A stretch of DNA of 64,000 nucleotides from Paracoccus acridae (GCF_014642735.1 NZ_BMIV01000010.1:46800-110799), one strand, 5' to 3'; positions 53,940-62,698 are shown, counted from the first letter of the stretch. Translations and numbers: made by a program. Notes: generated from the letters alone by a model not told the origin.

Positions 53940-55115
53940 TTATGGCAGCAGGCGGCGCAGCCCGTCCAGCGGACGCGCCTCGAAGAAGGCGCGACCGGTG
54001 CGCCCGATCATGCAGCCCTCGGCCTCTAGCTGCGCCAGTTGCGGCACGATCAGCGCAACGTCGTATCGTTCCAGATGACGCTGGCTTGGTGCAACGGCAA
54101 GGTTGCGATAGATCGTCTGGGCTCCGCTGCCGGCCAGCCGGGCCACCGTCGCGTCGTAAACGGTGGACGACCCACCCAGCCGGAACCGCGCCGCATCCCC
54201 GACCGAAAGGCTGTTATAGACACGCTCGGTCACCGAGGCCGTGACCATCGTTGCGCGGCAATCGACAAGGCGCAGCAACGGATCGCCCCGTTGGACATTG
54301 ACGCCATCTGCCTCCAGAAGCTCCCAAAGGATGCCTGTCACAGGGGACTGCAAGTCGCCGCCGGTCAGGCTGTTCACGCGCACCCGTTCGCGGTCAACGC
54401 GCTCGCGCAAGGCGGCCACCCGTTCCTCGGCCTCGGCCAACTGAGTCTGGAGGGCTGCGATCTCGCTGGACAATTCGACCGCGCGCTGTTCCGCGTTCGG
54501 CGCGTCGTTATAGCCGTCGCCAAGAAAGACGTTTTCCTCGGCCGCTTGCAGCGCGATCCGCAGCACCTTGACCCGCTCGCGCGCATGATCCAGCACCAGG
54601 GCGTCCAGCCGTGGCTCGGCTGGCAGCCGCCCTATGCCATCCTCGACCGCTGCCAGAAGCTGCTGCTGCGTCTCGTCCGCAAGCGTGGCCCCAGTTTCGA
54701 GGATTGCAAGCCGTGCCTCTGCATGAGAAAGGCGGGTGCGCAACTCTTCAAGCCGACGTTCGCGGAAAATCTGCGTGCGTTCGATCAAGGCCTGATGCAC
54801 GGCTTCGGTCTCGGCCAGCAAGGCCTCGATATGCGTCCGCGCAGCCTCTTCCAGCCGCATCTCCATCAGCAGATCGTCCAACCGGACCCGATCTACGACA
54901 GGATCCTTGAGGCTGGCCAGAACCTCGCCTTGTGTCACGCGGGCACCCAGTTGGCGCGCGGGCACGGTCAGGTTTCCTGCCACGGTCGCGCGAACGGTGA
55001 CAATGGGCGCGTTCACCACGGCATCTGCGGTCGCGCCCGACATCTGTTCGCCCACGATGACCCACAAGGCAAGGATGATGGCCAGCAGGCCAAGGATCAG
55101 TCTCTTGTATTTCAT
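53940..55115 (-). CDS. HlyD-like periplasmic adaptor of the glucan locus (BgsB-like)
   Basis: Membrane fusion protein-like, 391 residues. One N-terminal anchor (LILGLLAIILALWVIVGEQM), a lipoyl half (VRATVAGNLTVPARQLGARV), a long coiled coil (about residues 90-270, for example LSSEIAALQTQLAEAEERVA), then the second lipoyl half and beta-barrel (GDLQSPVTGILWELLEADGV). It ends 1 base before the synthase ATG, so the two are tightly coupled. It presumably forms the periplasmic conduit for the polymer, in place of BcsB. Confidence 0.88.
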   Translation of the reverse strand: MKYKRLILGLLAIILALWVIVGEQMSGATADAVVNAPIVTVRATVAGNLTVPARQLGARVTQGEVLASLKDPVVDRVRLDDLLMEMRLEEAARTHIEALLAETEAVHQALIERTQIFRERRLEELRTRLSHAEARLAILETGATLADETQQQLLAAVEDGIGRLPAEPRLDALVLDHARERVKVLRIALQAAEENVFLGDGYNDAPNAEQRAVELSSEIAALQTQLAEAEERVAALRERVDRERVRVNSLTGGDLQSPVTGILWELLEADGVNVQRGDPLLRLVDCRATMVTASVTERVYNSLSVGDAARFRLGGSSTVYDATVARLAGSGAQTIYRNLAVAPSQRHLERYDVALIVPQLAQLEAEGCMIGRTGRAFFEARPLDGLRRLLP

Positions 55116-55214
55116 TGGATCAGTGGGCTCCGGTTGCTGTCTGCACTTTTATGCAACGTAAGGATGTTATTCCAAGAGTCACCTGCCTTTTCAGGGATCC
55201 CGAAAACCGCCTCC

Positions 55215-56219
55215 TCAGGCGGCACATCCCCCTTCACGAAGCGCGAGATGGCAGAGCGCAAGCAACGTGTCCGAGTAATAATCGCCCGTGTCCCAGGGCC
55301 CACCTGGAAGGTCCGCGCAACGCGCAGCGTCGCCCAAGGCAAGAAAGCCAGGGCGGTCGCTTTGCGTTTCGGGGCGGCCATCCTCGGCCCGTGTCACGAT
55401 GACATGACCGGGCTGGGCCCCTGCCTCAAGATTCTTCAGAGCGGCCGCGACGGCCGGGTGGCGTCCACGCCCTGACCAGACCAGGTAAAGCGGGATCCGC
55501 AGCGCGTCATAGCCCCAGGTTGCCCGATGTTCCTTGGGGGGCAGAAAGCCTGATGCGGCGACATCCACCCAGTTCCACAATCGCCCCGCCGCCGCCAGTT
55601 CGGCAAGCACCGTTTCGCCATGATCAGCCGCCCGAAGAAGGCGCGGATCGCCTGAAGCATCGCCCAGTTCGCGCAAGGCACGGGGCATGATGTAGGAGGG
55701 GTTGAACAGAACGCGGGCCGGCGCCCGCCGCGCCTCGGCCCCCGGCAGCAGCAGCCATTCGGCCGGGGCACGAGGATCGGATGCAAGGCAAAGCTCGGCA
55801 ATGTCGCGGGCAATGGCAAGCGCCTTGTCCCGATGCCCGGTCCAGCCTGAATCCCGATCCGCCCTCAGCAACGCCCAGGCCCGGAAAAGGTCGCCATCAG
55901 TTGCATTATGCCAGTCGATCCGCCCGTCCTCATGCCGTCGGCTCCAGGCCATCAGCTGGTCCTGCCGCACGGCCAGATGAACCTGCGTCCATTCTTCTAT
56001 TTGCTCGAATGCAGCGCGATCCCCTGCTGCCTGGGCCAGCAGCAGGCCATACCCTTGGCCTTCGGAATGGCTGATACCCTGTTGCCAGTCAGCGACGCGT
56101 CCATCCCGTAGATAGCGGTCGCACCAGATCTGCCACAAGGCGCGTCCAGAACCTGCAGCAGAGGACCAGGGGAGCCCGGCTGCAAGCAATGCAAGGATCA
56201 AGTGGCGGCGGGACGGCAT
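55215..56219 (-). CDS. GH8 endo-beta-glucanase
   Basis: Glycoside hydrolase family 8 enzyme, 334 residues, exported (LILALLAAGLPWSSAAGSG). The catalytic acid is Glu53 in ISHSEGQGYGLL, and the DWHNATDGDLFRAWAL segment carries the Asp residues that bind the -1 sugar and act as base. GH8 includes BcsZ cellulases and lichenases; either would suit a periplasmic trimming role. It is the first gene of the GH8-HlyD-GT2 operon; its upstream region (56220-56459) holds no other gene and should contain the promoter. Confidence 0.9.
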   Translation of the reverse strand: MPSRRHLILALLAAGLPWSSAAGSGRALWQIWCDRYLRDGRVADWQQGISHSEGQGYGLLLAQAAGDRAAFEQIEEWTQVHLAVRQDQLMAWSRRHEDGRIDWHNATDGDLFRAWALLRADRDSGWTGHRDKALAIARDIAELCLASDPRAPAEWLLLPGAEARRAPARVLFNPSYIMPRALRELGDASGDPRLLRAADHGETVLAELAAAGRLWNWVDVAASGFLPPKEHRATWGYDALRIPLYLVWSGRGRHPAVAAALKNLEAGAQPGHVIVTRAEDGRPETQSDRPGFLALGDAARCADLPGGPWDTGDYYSDTLLALCHLALREGGCAA

Positions 56220-56459
56220 GGCTTTGTCGCAAATTATGTGAGGGGTACGGATTTAACCATCGCGCATCCATGCCTGGAGACAAGGGCGCCAATCATGATG
56301 TGCTGTGTCCTTTGAGCCCGCGCAGGCCGAAGATTCCATAACACACGATAGCCAACAATGCCGATTGGCAATCATCTCGGGCGGGACGGCTCCGAATGGA
56401 CCGGTTGTCTTTTTCGGCTTGACCGCACTGCATGCGAGAGCAAGCCATGTGGGCAGAGA

Positions 56460-56734
56460 TTAAGAGTTGACGCTGTCCTTCAGGGCCTTTGCCACCGTGA
56501 ACTTTAAGACGTGATGGGCAGGCTTTGTCATCGCCTTGCCTCTTGACGGATTGCGGACCCGTCGCTCGGGACGATCCCGACAGGAGAACTTGCCCAGGCC
56601 GGGAAGGGTGAGGGCGCCGCCTTCGGCCACGATCGAGGTCGCAACCTCGGACAGCGCATCAAAGATAGAAGAGACATCCTTTTTCTCAATGCCAGACTTT
56701 CGGCCATAGTGGCAAGCAGCTCAGTCTTGGTCAC
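56460..56734 (-). pseudogene. HU-type DNA-binding protein with a frameshift
   Basis: Starting at GTG 56734 the frame reads TKTELLATMAESL and then diverges. The next frame from about 56690 continues with GIEKKDVSSIFDALSEV, LTLPGLGKFSCRDRPERRV and RNPSRGKAMTKPAHH, ending at TAA 56460-56462. One G is missing at 56691-56693. Restored, it would be a 91-residue HU/IHF-like protein with the DNA-binding arm RNPxxG. As written it makes a 68-residue nonsense product. Sequencing error is possible. Confidence 0.85.
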
Positions 56735-56923
56735 CGGCTTTATGTTCTTTCCTGATGATGTGAATATGCGCGGCCATCCGAAAGCCAGCGATCATGCGCC
56801 GGTTTGATTGTTCTCGACATGAAGTAATTCGATTTCTCCTTGAAGATCAAACCAGCCCTGTAGATGGAGACTATCCTGCCAGAGAGGGTTTCTGTATTGC
56901 GAGAGGCATCAGAGGAGACCGTC

Positions 56924-57235
56924 ATGGACATCAATTACAACGAACTGTCACTCGAGCAGCTGAAAGAGATCAACAAGAAATCCGCAGCCGCCATTGCCGA
57001 TTTCGAGAACCGTCGCAAAAAGGAAGCCATCCAGAAGGCGACCGAAATCGCAAAGGCTGCGGGCTTTGCCTCGCTCGAAGACATGCTGGCCGCTCAGCCC
57101 GCCAAGCAAAAGGCCGAGCCGAAATACCGCCATCCCGCAAATCCCGAACTGACCTGGAGCGGTCGCGGCCGAAAGCCCGGCTGGATTGCGGAGGCCCTGG
57201 AAGCCGGAAAGTCGCTCGACGATTTCGCGATCTGA
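56924..57235 (+). CDS. H-NS family nucleoid-associated protein
   Basis: HvrA/H-NS-type DNA-binding protein of 103 residues from the ATG at 56924 (GAGGAG 7 bases before; ATG 56864 would add 20 residues without homology). The N-terminal coiled coil (LSLEQLKEINKKSAAAIADF) is the oligomerisation region. The C-terminal DNA-binding domain is KYRHPANPELTWSGRGRKP with the core TWSGRGRKP. It likely silences AT-rich or foreign genes on this replicon. Confidence 0.93.
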   Translation: MDINYNELSLEQLKEINKKSAAAIADFENRRKKEAIQKATEIAKAAGFASLEDMLAAQPAKQKAEPKYRHPANPELTWSGRGRKPGWIAEALEAGKSLDDFAI

Positions 57236-57374
57236 TGGTTCGCTCTAACTTTTGGGGTATGCGCCCAAGAGAATGCGCATGCCTCATCCAATTATCCGGC
57301 TGGGATAACTGCTAAACCTCTTCCGCTGCCATCTGCCTCAGCGTTCCGCAGTCTTCTTCAGAAAGAGGTCCATC

Positions 57375-57455
57375 ATGGCCCCAGGGACTGTCAAATGTTT
57401 CAACGCCACCAAAAGGTTTGGCTTCATCCAGCCCGATAGCGGCGGGCAAGATGTC
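57375..57455 (+). pseudogene. Cold-shock protein, 5' fragment
   Basis: The first 27 residues match CspA (APGTVKCFNATKRFGFIQPD then SGGQDV), after which homology stops. The conserved Trp of KWFN is replaced by Cys. The RNP2 motif (VFVH) and the rest of the barrel are missing. AAAGAGG precedes the ATG. The frame stays open to 57596 without homology. Relic. Confidence 0.8.
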
Positions 57456-57713
57456 GGCCGGCAATCTGCAAGCAGGGTAAGCGAGGGTGCCGTCCTTCTT
57501 CACCACCTTACTGCTCCTGGCGAGGACACACCATCGAGCAAGGTCAGGCATGTTGCCTGGCCTTTTTTCATGATCGACTGCACAGCAAGGCCATAAGGGA
57601 GACCAGGAATGACCGAGGCATGCCGCCCTCAAGGTCAGCCGACCTGGACCTGTCCTGATCCGAAACCTGATCACACGGCCACACGTTGTTGATCGCACAC
57701 ACGAGGATTCATC

Positions 57714-58349
57714 ATGATGGAAGACCGCACACGGCGGATCGAGGAACGCGCGCATTCCCTCTGGGAGATGGAGGGGCGGCCCCATGGCCGGGACGCGCAG
57801 CATTGGCAGCAGGCGGAACGCGAGATCGACGCGGAAGACGCGGCCCGAGCATCCGCCACCTCGGCCGATACGACCGCGAGGGGCCGCAAGCCAAGGCCGA
57901 AGGCTGCAGCGACGAAAGCCAGAAAAACCGCACAGGCAAGCCAGGGACCGGAAGCCAGCCCGACAGCGGATGCTGCCGCGGAGGAGCCGGCCAAGGCCCG
58001 AGGCCGCAAGCCAAAGGCTGCGGCAGGGGATGAGCCAGAGGCGCCAAAGGCAAAACGCGCCCGTCCTCCCAAGGCCGAAGCTGGAACCCCGGCGGCGGCA
58101 TCAGCATCGGGCAGGGGCCGCAAACCGAAAGCTGCAGCCATCGAGGGTGGCGAGGCGCCAAAGACAACCCGAGGACGCAAGGCAAGGACTGCGTCAGAGG
58201 CTGGACCGGTCGGTGCAGCGGCAGACAGGGAGCCCGCGTCCCAAGACCTCACCGCGCCGGACGAGGATAAGGATCGCAGCCCGGAGGCGGGCCTGGACGC
58301 GCAGATGTCTCAAGCAGCCGCAGGAACTGCAGGACCCTCAGACGGCTGA
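57714..58349 (+). CDS. DUF2934 protein with AT-hook repeats
   Basis: Basic, disordered protein of 211 residues. Residues 5-35 (RRIEERAHSLWEMEGRPHGR) form a DUF2934 domain. The rest carries four AT-hook-like cores: ARGRKPRPKA, ARGRKPKAAA, GRGRKPKAAA and TRGRKARTA, in an Ala/Pro/Lys background like histone H1 tails. It probably binds DNA as a nucleoid protein. It follows the HU, H-NS and Csp genes or relics, forming a cluster of DNA-compaction genes. A 10-bp hairpin lies 31 bases after the stop. Confidence 0.82.
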   Translation: MMEDRTRRIEERAHSLWEMEGRPHGRDAQHWQQAEREIDAEDAARASATSADTTARGRKPRPKAAATKARKTAQASQGPEASPTADAAAEEPAKARGRKPKAAAGDEPEAPKAKRARPPKAEAGTPAAASASGRGRKPKAAAIEGGEAPKTTRGRKARTASEAGPVGAAADREPASQDLTAPDEDKDRSPEAGLDAQMSQAAAGTAGPSDG

Positions 58350-58379
58350 GTGAACCCCTTACCGGGTGCCCATCGGATC

Positions 58380-58410
58380 GCCCTTTGCGCCGCAAGACTG
58401 CGCAAAGGGC
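58380..58410 (+). terminator. Hairpin after the DUF2934 gene
   Basis: GCCCTTTGCG and CGCAAAGGGC form a perfect 10-bp stem around an 11-base loop. It starts 31 bases after the stop. No T run follows. A factor-independent terminator is possible but unproven. Confidence 0.55.
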
Positions 58411-58636
58411 CCTGCCTGCCTTGCACCGGCAAACGCCGCAGCACTGGCGAGGGCTCTGGTCCAGGCAGCCAAGCTCAGTGCCGCTGAACTTCTGCGGTGA
58501 TTGCTTCGACAGGGCGTTGTTGGCCGCAGACACGGCACGCGATTGTCAGATGTCGCGGCCCTGCTCTGGCGCCCGTGGTCATCGTGACATGCACCGGGCA
58601 GCACCATTCATCATGATCGACTGCCCGCGAGCAGGG

Positions 58637-58888
58637 TCATGTCTTGACCAACGCGCGGGCCTTGTCTTGCATCCGGTTGATGAACTCAGCCCCACCTGTT
58701 GTCGCCCGGAAGACCGCCAGATGCGCTGCAAACGCCATCGCATTGCGACCAATCGCGTTCTCACCCCTGAAGGTTTGCTGTGCCGCTTGAGCCGTGGTCT
58801 TCACCGCGGAGGCCGCGTTTTTGGCGCCGCCAAGATAAAACCCTACACTTCGTCCCGCCATGAGGCCCACGGCCGCCAGACCCATCAT
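58637..58888 (-). CDS. Small hypothetical protein
   Basis: From ATG 58888 (tandem ATG at 58885; GTG 58930 would be longer) the product has 83 residues: a short hydrophobic Gly/Ala-rich start (GLAAVGLMAGRSVGFYLGG), then an amphipathic helical part (NAASAVKTTAQAAQQTF) and a basic end. No Shine-Dalgarno is obvious. It resembles phasin-like helices in composition only. It lies upstream-side of nothing recognisable and 50 bases from the end of macB. Confidence 0.4.
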   Translation of the reverse strand: MMGLAAVGLMAGRSVGFYLGGAKNAASAVKTTAQAAQQTFRGENAIGRNAMAFAAHLAVFRATTGGAEFINRMQDKARALVKT

Positions 58889-58937
58889 CTGCAAACATTG
58901 AGACGAACTTGCATTTGTCTGACGGCACACGCGCCGG

Positions 58938-60878
58938 TCATTCGCGGCTGAGCGCCTCCACCGGGTCGAGGCGCGCGGCCGCGCGGGCGGGCAGGAAGCC
59001 GAAGACGATGCCGATCAGGGTCGAGGACAGGAAGGCCAGCAGCATTGTCGGCGCCGAATAGACGAGCCGAAGATCGGGTTGCAGCTGCGCCAGCAGCATG
59101 CCGCCGCCCAGGGCCAGGGCAATGCCCAGCAATCCGCCAAGAAGGCAGACCAGCACGGCCTCGATCAGGAACTGGGCCACGATGTCGGACCGGCGGGCAC
59201 CCACGGCCATGCGGACGCCGATCTCGCGCGTCCGCTCGGTCACCGACACCAGCATGATGTTCATGACCCCGATGCCGCCCACGATCAGGCTGATGACGGC
59301 GATGGACGAGATCAGCATCGTCAGCGTTTGCGTGGTCGAGGTGATCGAGGACCGGATCGTGTCCGAGTTCATCAGGAAGAAGTCCTTCTTCCCGTGCCGT
59401 TCGGTCAGCAGCGCCTCGATGCCGGCCTCGGCCTCGGCCATGTCGGCGTCGTCAACGACGCGGACCGAGATCGAATCCACCACCGTCTGCCCGGTGATCC
59501 GCATGGCGACGGTGGTGTAGGGCACGAAGATCCGCGGGGACGATGGCCCCGGCCCGGCCGAGGTCTGCGAGGCGACGCCGATCACCTCCAGCGGCACGCG
59601 GCCGACCATCAGCACCTGACCGATGGCCGAGGCCGGGTCTGGGAAGAAGGCGGATGCGGCCTCGACATCCAGTACCGCCACCTGCCTGCGCCGGGCCAGC
59701 GTCTCGCGGCCGAAGGCCTGCCCTTCCAGCACGGTGAAGCCGCCGACGTCGAAATACTCGGTGCCCACGCCGCGGACCGAGACGCTGGCCGACGTGCCGC
59801 GCCATGTGACATTGGCGGTGGCCTGGATCTCGGGCGAGGCCGAGACAGCCCAGGGTTCGGCCGACAGCGCGTCAGCATCCGCCGCGACAAGCGTGTCGAT
59901 GGCCCGCGCCCGGCGGTCGCCGAAGCCCGATCCGGGCCGCACGGTGATCGTGTTGGTGCCAAGGGACGAGATGTTTTCCAGCACTCGTTCCTTGCTGCCG
60001 GTACCGAGCGCCACGACGGAAACGACCGAGGCGATGCCGATGATGATTCCCAGCATGGTCAGGAAGCTGCGCAGGCGATGTGCGTTCAGCGCCCGCACCG
60101 CCACCACGAAGGCTTCGAGGAAGCGGCCGATCCGTGCCGCGATGCCGTTCCCTTCGCGGCCGGCCGCTCCGCGCGGCCCTGTCCCCGCCTGGGCGCGGTT
60201 GCGGCTGTCCGAGATGATCCGGCCATCCCGCATCTCGATCACCCGGCCCGCGCGGGCCGCAACCTCGCGGTCATGGGTGACGATGACGATGGTATGCCCT
60301 TCGGCGTTCAGTTCCTGCAGCAGTTCCAGCAGTTCCGCGCCCGAGCGGCTGTCGAGCGCGCCGGTCGGTTCGTCGGCCAGGATCACCTCGCCCCCGTTCA
60401 TCAGCGCGCGGGCGACCGAAACACGCTGCTGCTGGCCGCCGGACAGCGCGCGGGGGCGGTGGTCCATCCGCTGGCCGAGGCCCAGCCGTTCCAGCAGCAT
60501 CGCGGCGCGGGTGCGGCGTGCGCCTGCCGGATGGCCGGCATAGACCGCGGGCACCTCGACATTCGCCAGCGCGTCAAGGTCGGGCAGCAGCTGGTAGCGC
60601 TGGAAGATGAAGCCGAAATGCCGCCGCCGCAGCCGGGCGCGGTCTTCCTCGGACAACGCCCCCACGTCCTGCCCGGCGTAAAAATAGGTTCCCTCGCTGG
60701 GTCGGTCGAGGCAGCCGAGGATGTTCATCAGCGTGGACTTGCCCGACCCCGAGGAGCCGACGATGGCGACCATCTCGCCCGCCTCGATGGTCAGGTTGAT
60801 CCCATGCAGCACGGTCAGCATCTCGTCGCCCGAGGGGAAGTCGCGGCGGATGCCCTTCAGCTCGATCAGCGGCGCCAT
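58938..60878 (-). CDS. macB: MacB-type ABC export protein (ATPase-permease fusion)
   Basis: Fusion protein of 646 residues. The ATPase domain has Walker A GSSGSGKST (41-49), signature LSGGQQQRVSVARAL, Walker B VILADEPTGALD and switch THDREVA. A first membrane segment (FLTMLGIIIGIASVVSVVAL) is followed by a periplasmic MacB_PCD domain, and three C-terminal segments include VGGIGVMNIMLVSVTERTRE. It works with MacA (2-base gap) and an outer-membrane TolC, which is not in the window. Substrates may be macrolides, peptides, haem precursors or toxins. Confidence 0.95.
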   Translation of the reverse strand: MAPLIELKGIRRDFPSGDEMLTVLHGINLTIEAGEMVAIVGSSGSGKSTLMNILGCLDRPSEGTYFYAGQDVGALSEEDRARLRRRHFGFIFQRYQLLPDLDALANVEVPAVYAGHPAGARRTRAAMLLERLGLGQRMDHRPRALSGGQQQRVSVARALMNGGEVILADEPTGALDSRSGAELLELLQELNAEGHTIVIVTHDREVAARAGRVIEMRDGRIISDSRNRAQAGTGPRGAAGREGNGIAARIGRFLEAFVVAVRALNAHRLRSFLTMLGIIIGIASVVSVVALGTGSKERVLENISSLGTNTITVRPGSGFGDRRARAIDTLVAADADALSAEPWAVSASPEIQATANVTWRGTSASVSVRGVGTEYFDVGGFTVLEGQAFGRETLARRRQVAVLDVEAASAFFPDPASAIGQVLMVGRVPLEVIGVASQTSAGPGPSSPRIFVPYTTVAMRITGQTVVDSISVRVVDDADMAEAEAGIEALLTERHGKKDFFLMNSDTIRSSITSTTQTLTMLISSIAVISLIVGGIGVMNIMLVSVTERTREIGVRMAVGARRSDIVAQFLIEAVLVCLLGGLLGIALALGGGMLLAQLQPDLRLVYSAPTMLLAFLSSTLIGIVFGFLPARAAARLDPVEALSRE

Positions 60879-60880
60879 GG

Positions 60881-62074
60881 TCAGAAGAGCCTCGGCGCGC
60901 CCATGCGGCCGCCGCCGCTGGGCGGACCTTGCGGGGCAGTGCTGCCGGGCCGGCCGCTGCGGCCGGTGACGACCAGTTCGCCCTCCTCCAGCCCGGCGCG
61001 TATCTCGGTCAGGCTGGCCGAGGCGATGCCGGTCTGAACCTCGCGCCGCCGGATCTCGCCGGTCGCGGGGTCGTGGACCTGCACCACCGCGCCGCCCTCG
61101 GGCGTGGGGCGGACGGCCGTGCCGGGAATGGCCAGCACGTCCTCGGCCTCGGCCAGGATCAGCGTGACCTCGGCCGTCATGCCGATCCGCAGGGTGCCTT
61201 CGGGGTTTGGCACGTCCAGAGCGGCGCGGTAGTAGATGGCGGTGCTGGTGTCGATCTCGTCTGCATCGGCGATGGCGGCAGGCGCGGGCTCCAGCGCCCG
61301 CAGCGTGGCCTGGTAGCTGCGGCTCGGATCGCCGGCAAGGGTGAAGCTGGCCTGCTGGCCGGGGCGGACATGGACGATGTCGGCCTCGGAAATCTCGGCC
61401 TTCACGACCATGGTGTCGAGGTCGGCGATCTTGACCAAGGTCGGGCTGGACTGATTGGCGTTGATCGTCTGCCCCTCGCGCACGGTGATGGCAACAACCG
61501 TTCCATCGACAGGGGCGAGGATTCGGGTGCGTTCCAGCGCCACGCGGGCGGACTGGACGGCGATTTCAGCCTGCGCGCGCGACGCCTCGCTGGCCTTCAC
61601 ATTGGCCTCGGCCACGGCAAGCTGCGCCTCGGCCGCCTCCAGGTCCTGGGTCGTCAGCAAGCCGCGCTGCGCCAGTTCGCGCTTGCGGTCCAGCGCCAGC
61701 CGCGCCTCGACGTTGGATGCCTGCTGCGCGGCGATCTGCGCCTCGATCTGGGCCAGCGCGGCCTCGGCCCGCAGCAGGTCGTTCTGCTGGTCTTCGGGGT
61801 CGATCTGGGCAACGAGATCGCCGGCCTTCAGCCGCTGCCCCAGTTCCACCGGCAGCGCCCGGACCTGCCCGCTGACCAACGCCCCCACCGATACCAGCCG
61901 CGACGCCTCGATGACGCCCGAGGCCAGCACGGTCTGCCGCACGTCCTGCCGTGCCACCTGCACCGTCGCGGGCGCCTCGGCCACCGCGTCGGTCGAGCGC
62001 GACGTCCACCAGGTCCACGAGCCGGCGACCAGCCCAAGGACGATGAGGATGCCGAGCCAGCGTCTGAGAGTCAT
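60881..62074 (-). CDS. macA: MacA-type periplasmic adaptor
   Basis: Membrane fusion protein of 397 residues from ATG 62074, with one anchor (WLGILIVLGLVAGSWTWW). It shows the lipoyl half LVSGQVRALPVELGQRLKAG, a coiled coil (ASNVEARLALDRKRELAQRG), the matching lipoyl half RILAPVDGTVVAITVREGQT and a beta-barrel (PGQQASFTLAGDPSRSYQA). The C-terminus is rich in Gly and Pro. First gene of macAB; a palindrome 275 bases upstream (62348-62363) might be regulatory. Confidence 0.94.
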   Translation of the reverse strand: MTLRRWLGILIVLGLVAGSWTWWTSRSTDAVAEAPATVQVARQDVRQTVLASGVIEASRLVSVGALVSGQVRALPVELGQRLKAGDLVAQIDPEDQQNDLLRAEAALAQIEAQIAAQQASNVEARLALDRKRELAQRGLLTTQDLEAAEAQLAVAEANVKASEASRAQAEIAVQSARVALERTRILAPVDGTVVAITVREGQTINANQSSPTLVKIADLDTMVVKAEISEADIVHVRPGQQASFTLAGDPSRSYQATLRALEPAPAAIADADEIDTSTAIYYRAALDVPNPEGTLRIGMTAEVTLILAEAEDVLAIPGTAVRPTPEGGAVVQVHDPATGEIRRREVQTGIASASLTEIRAGLEEGELVVTGRSGRPGSTAPQGPPSGGGRMGAPRLF

Positions 62075-62476
62075 GTTCTGCCTGCCTTGTCTGTGCCATT
62101 CCGACGGCCTTCTAGCCCCTCCTGCCCAAACCGAAAGGAAACGGACGCTCCGGCCGCGAGTTTTCGGAAGGACCGATTTCCAAAGGGCCGCATCCGAGAG
62201 GCCCCCTGCCAAAGCCTCATCGCGGCTGCATCGGGCACCCCCACGACCCATTGGACGACGCAGAGGCCAGAGCCCATGCCACCAGCCTCTTCGCCGCCTT
62301 CGCGCAGGTCGCCACGCGAGGCGCGATGTCCAGCCGAATCTAGGATTGAAAGATATCTCTTTCGCTGCAAGCGCCCACTCGCTTACTCAACGCAGCCTGC
62401 GGACAGGCGCATCAGCATCGTGGCGACCCTCTGCGGGCGAATGGATCGGTGACTGGGATGGAACAGGAACCGACCT
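62075..62476. other. 400-bp stretch without a recognisable gene
   Basis: Upstream of macA. No convincing coding sequence was found on either strand. It includes the palindrome GAAAGA-TATC-TCTTTC at 62348-62363 and should contain the macAB promoter. Its far end abuts the umuD relic. Confidence 0.45.
62348..62363. promoter_or_regulatory. 6-4-6 palindrome upstream of macA
   Basis: GAAAGA-TATC-TCTTTC is symmetric and AT-rich against its background. It could be an operator for macAB, although 275 bases from the start is far. Confidence 0.3.
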
Positions 62477-62698
62477 CTCCAGGCTGTCACCCGACACGCG
62501 CCACCAGAAGGTCGCATGTTCATGGCGAACAACCTACTTCATAGGATCAACCGTGTCCTCAAAATCGTCGGCCGCAGGCGAGGGAAAACCGGCTGGCACC
62601 TGAATGTCGGTCAGTGGCAAGTCGCGGTCGATCAGCGTGACGCTGAGAGAATGAAGATCAAGCAACATGGCCCAGAACAATCTGTGAACATTAGTCAT
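62477..62698 (-). pseudogene. umuD-like (S24/LexA family) relic with internal stop
   Basis: From ATG 62698 the minus strand reads LPLTDIQVPAGFPSPAADDF, the UmuD cleavage region with the Ala-Gly scissile pair. It goes on to EDTVDPMK, a TAG stop at 62549-62551 and, in the same frame, VVRHEHATFWWRVSGDSLE, the segment with the catalytic Ser (GDS). Homology ends right after that Ser, so the Lys half is gone. The gene has both a nonsense mutation and a 3' truncation. UmuD is the SOS-processed subunit of polymerase V; umuC is not seen here. Confidence 0.8.
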
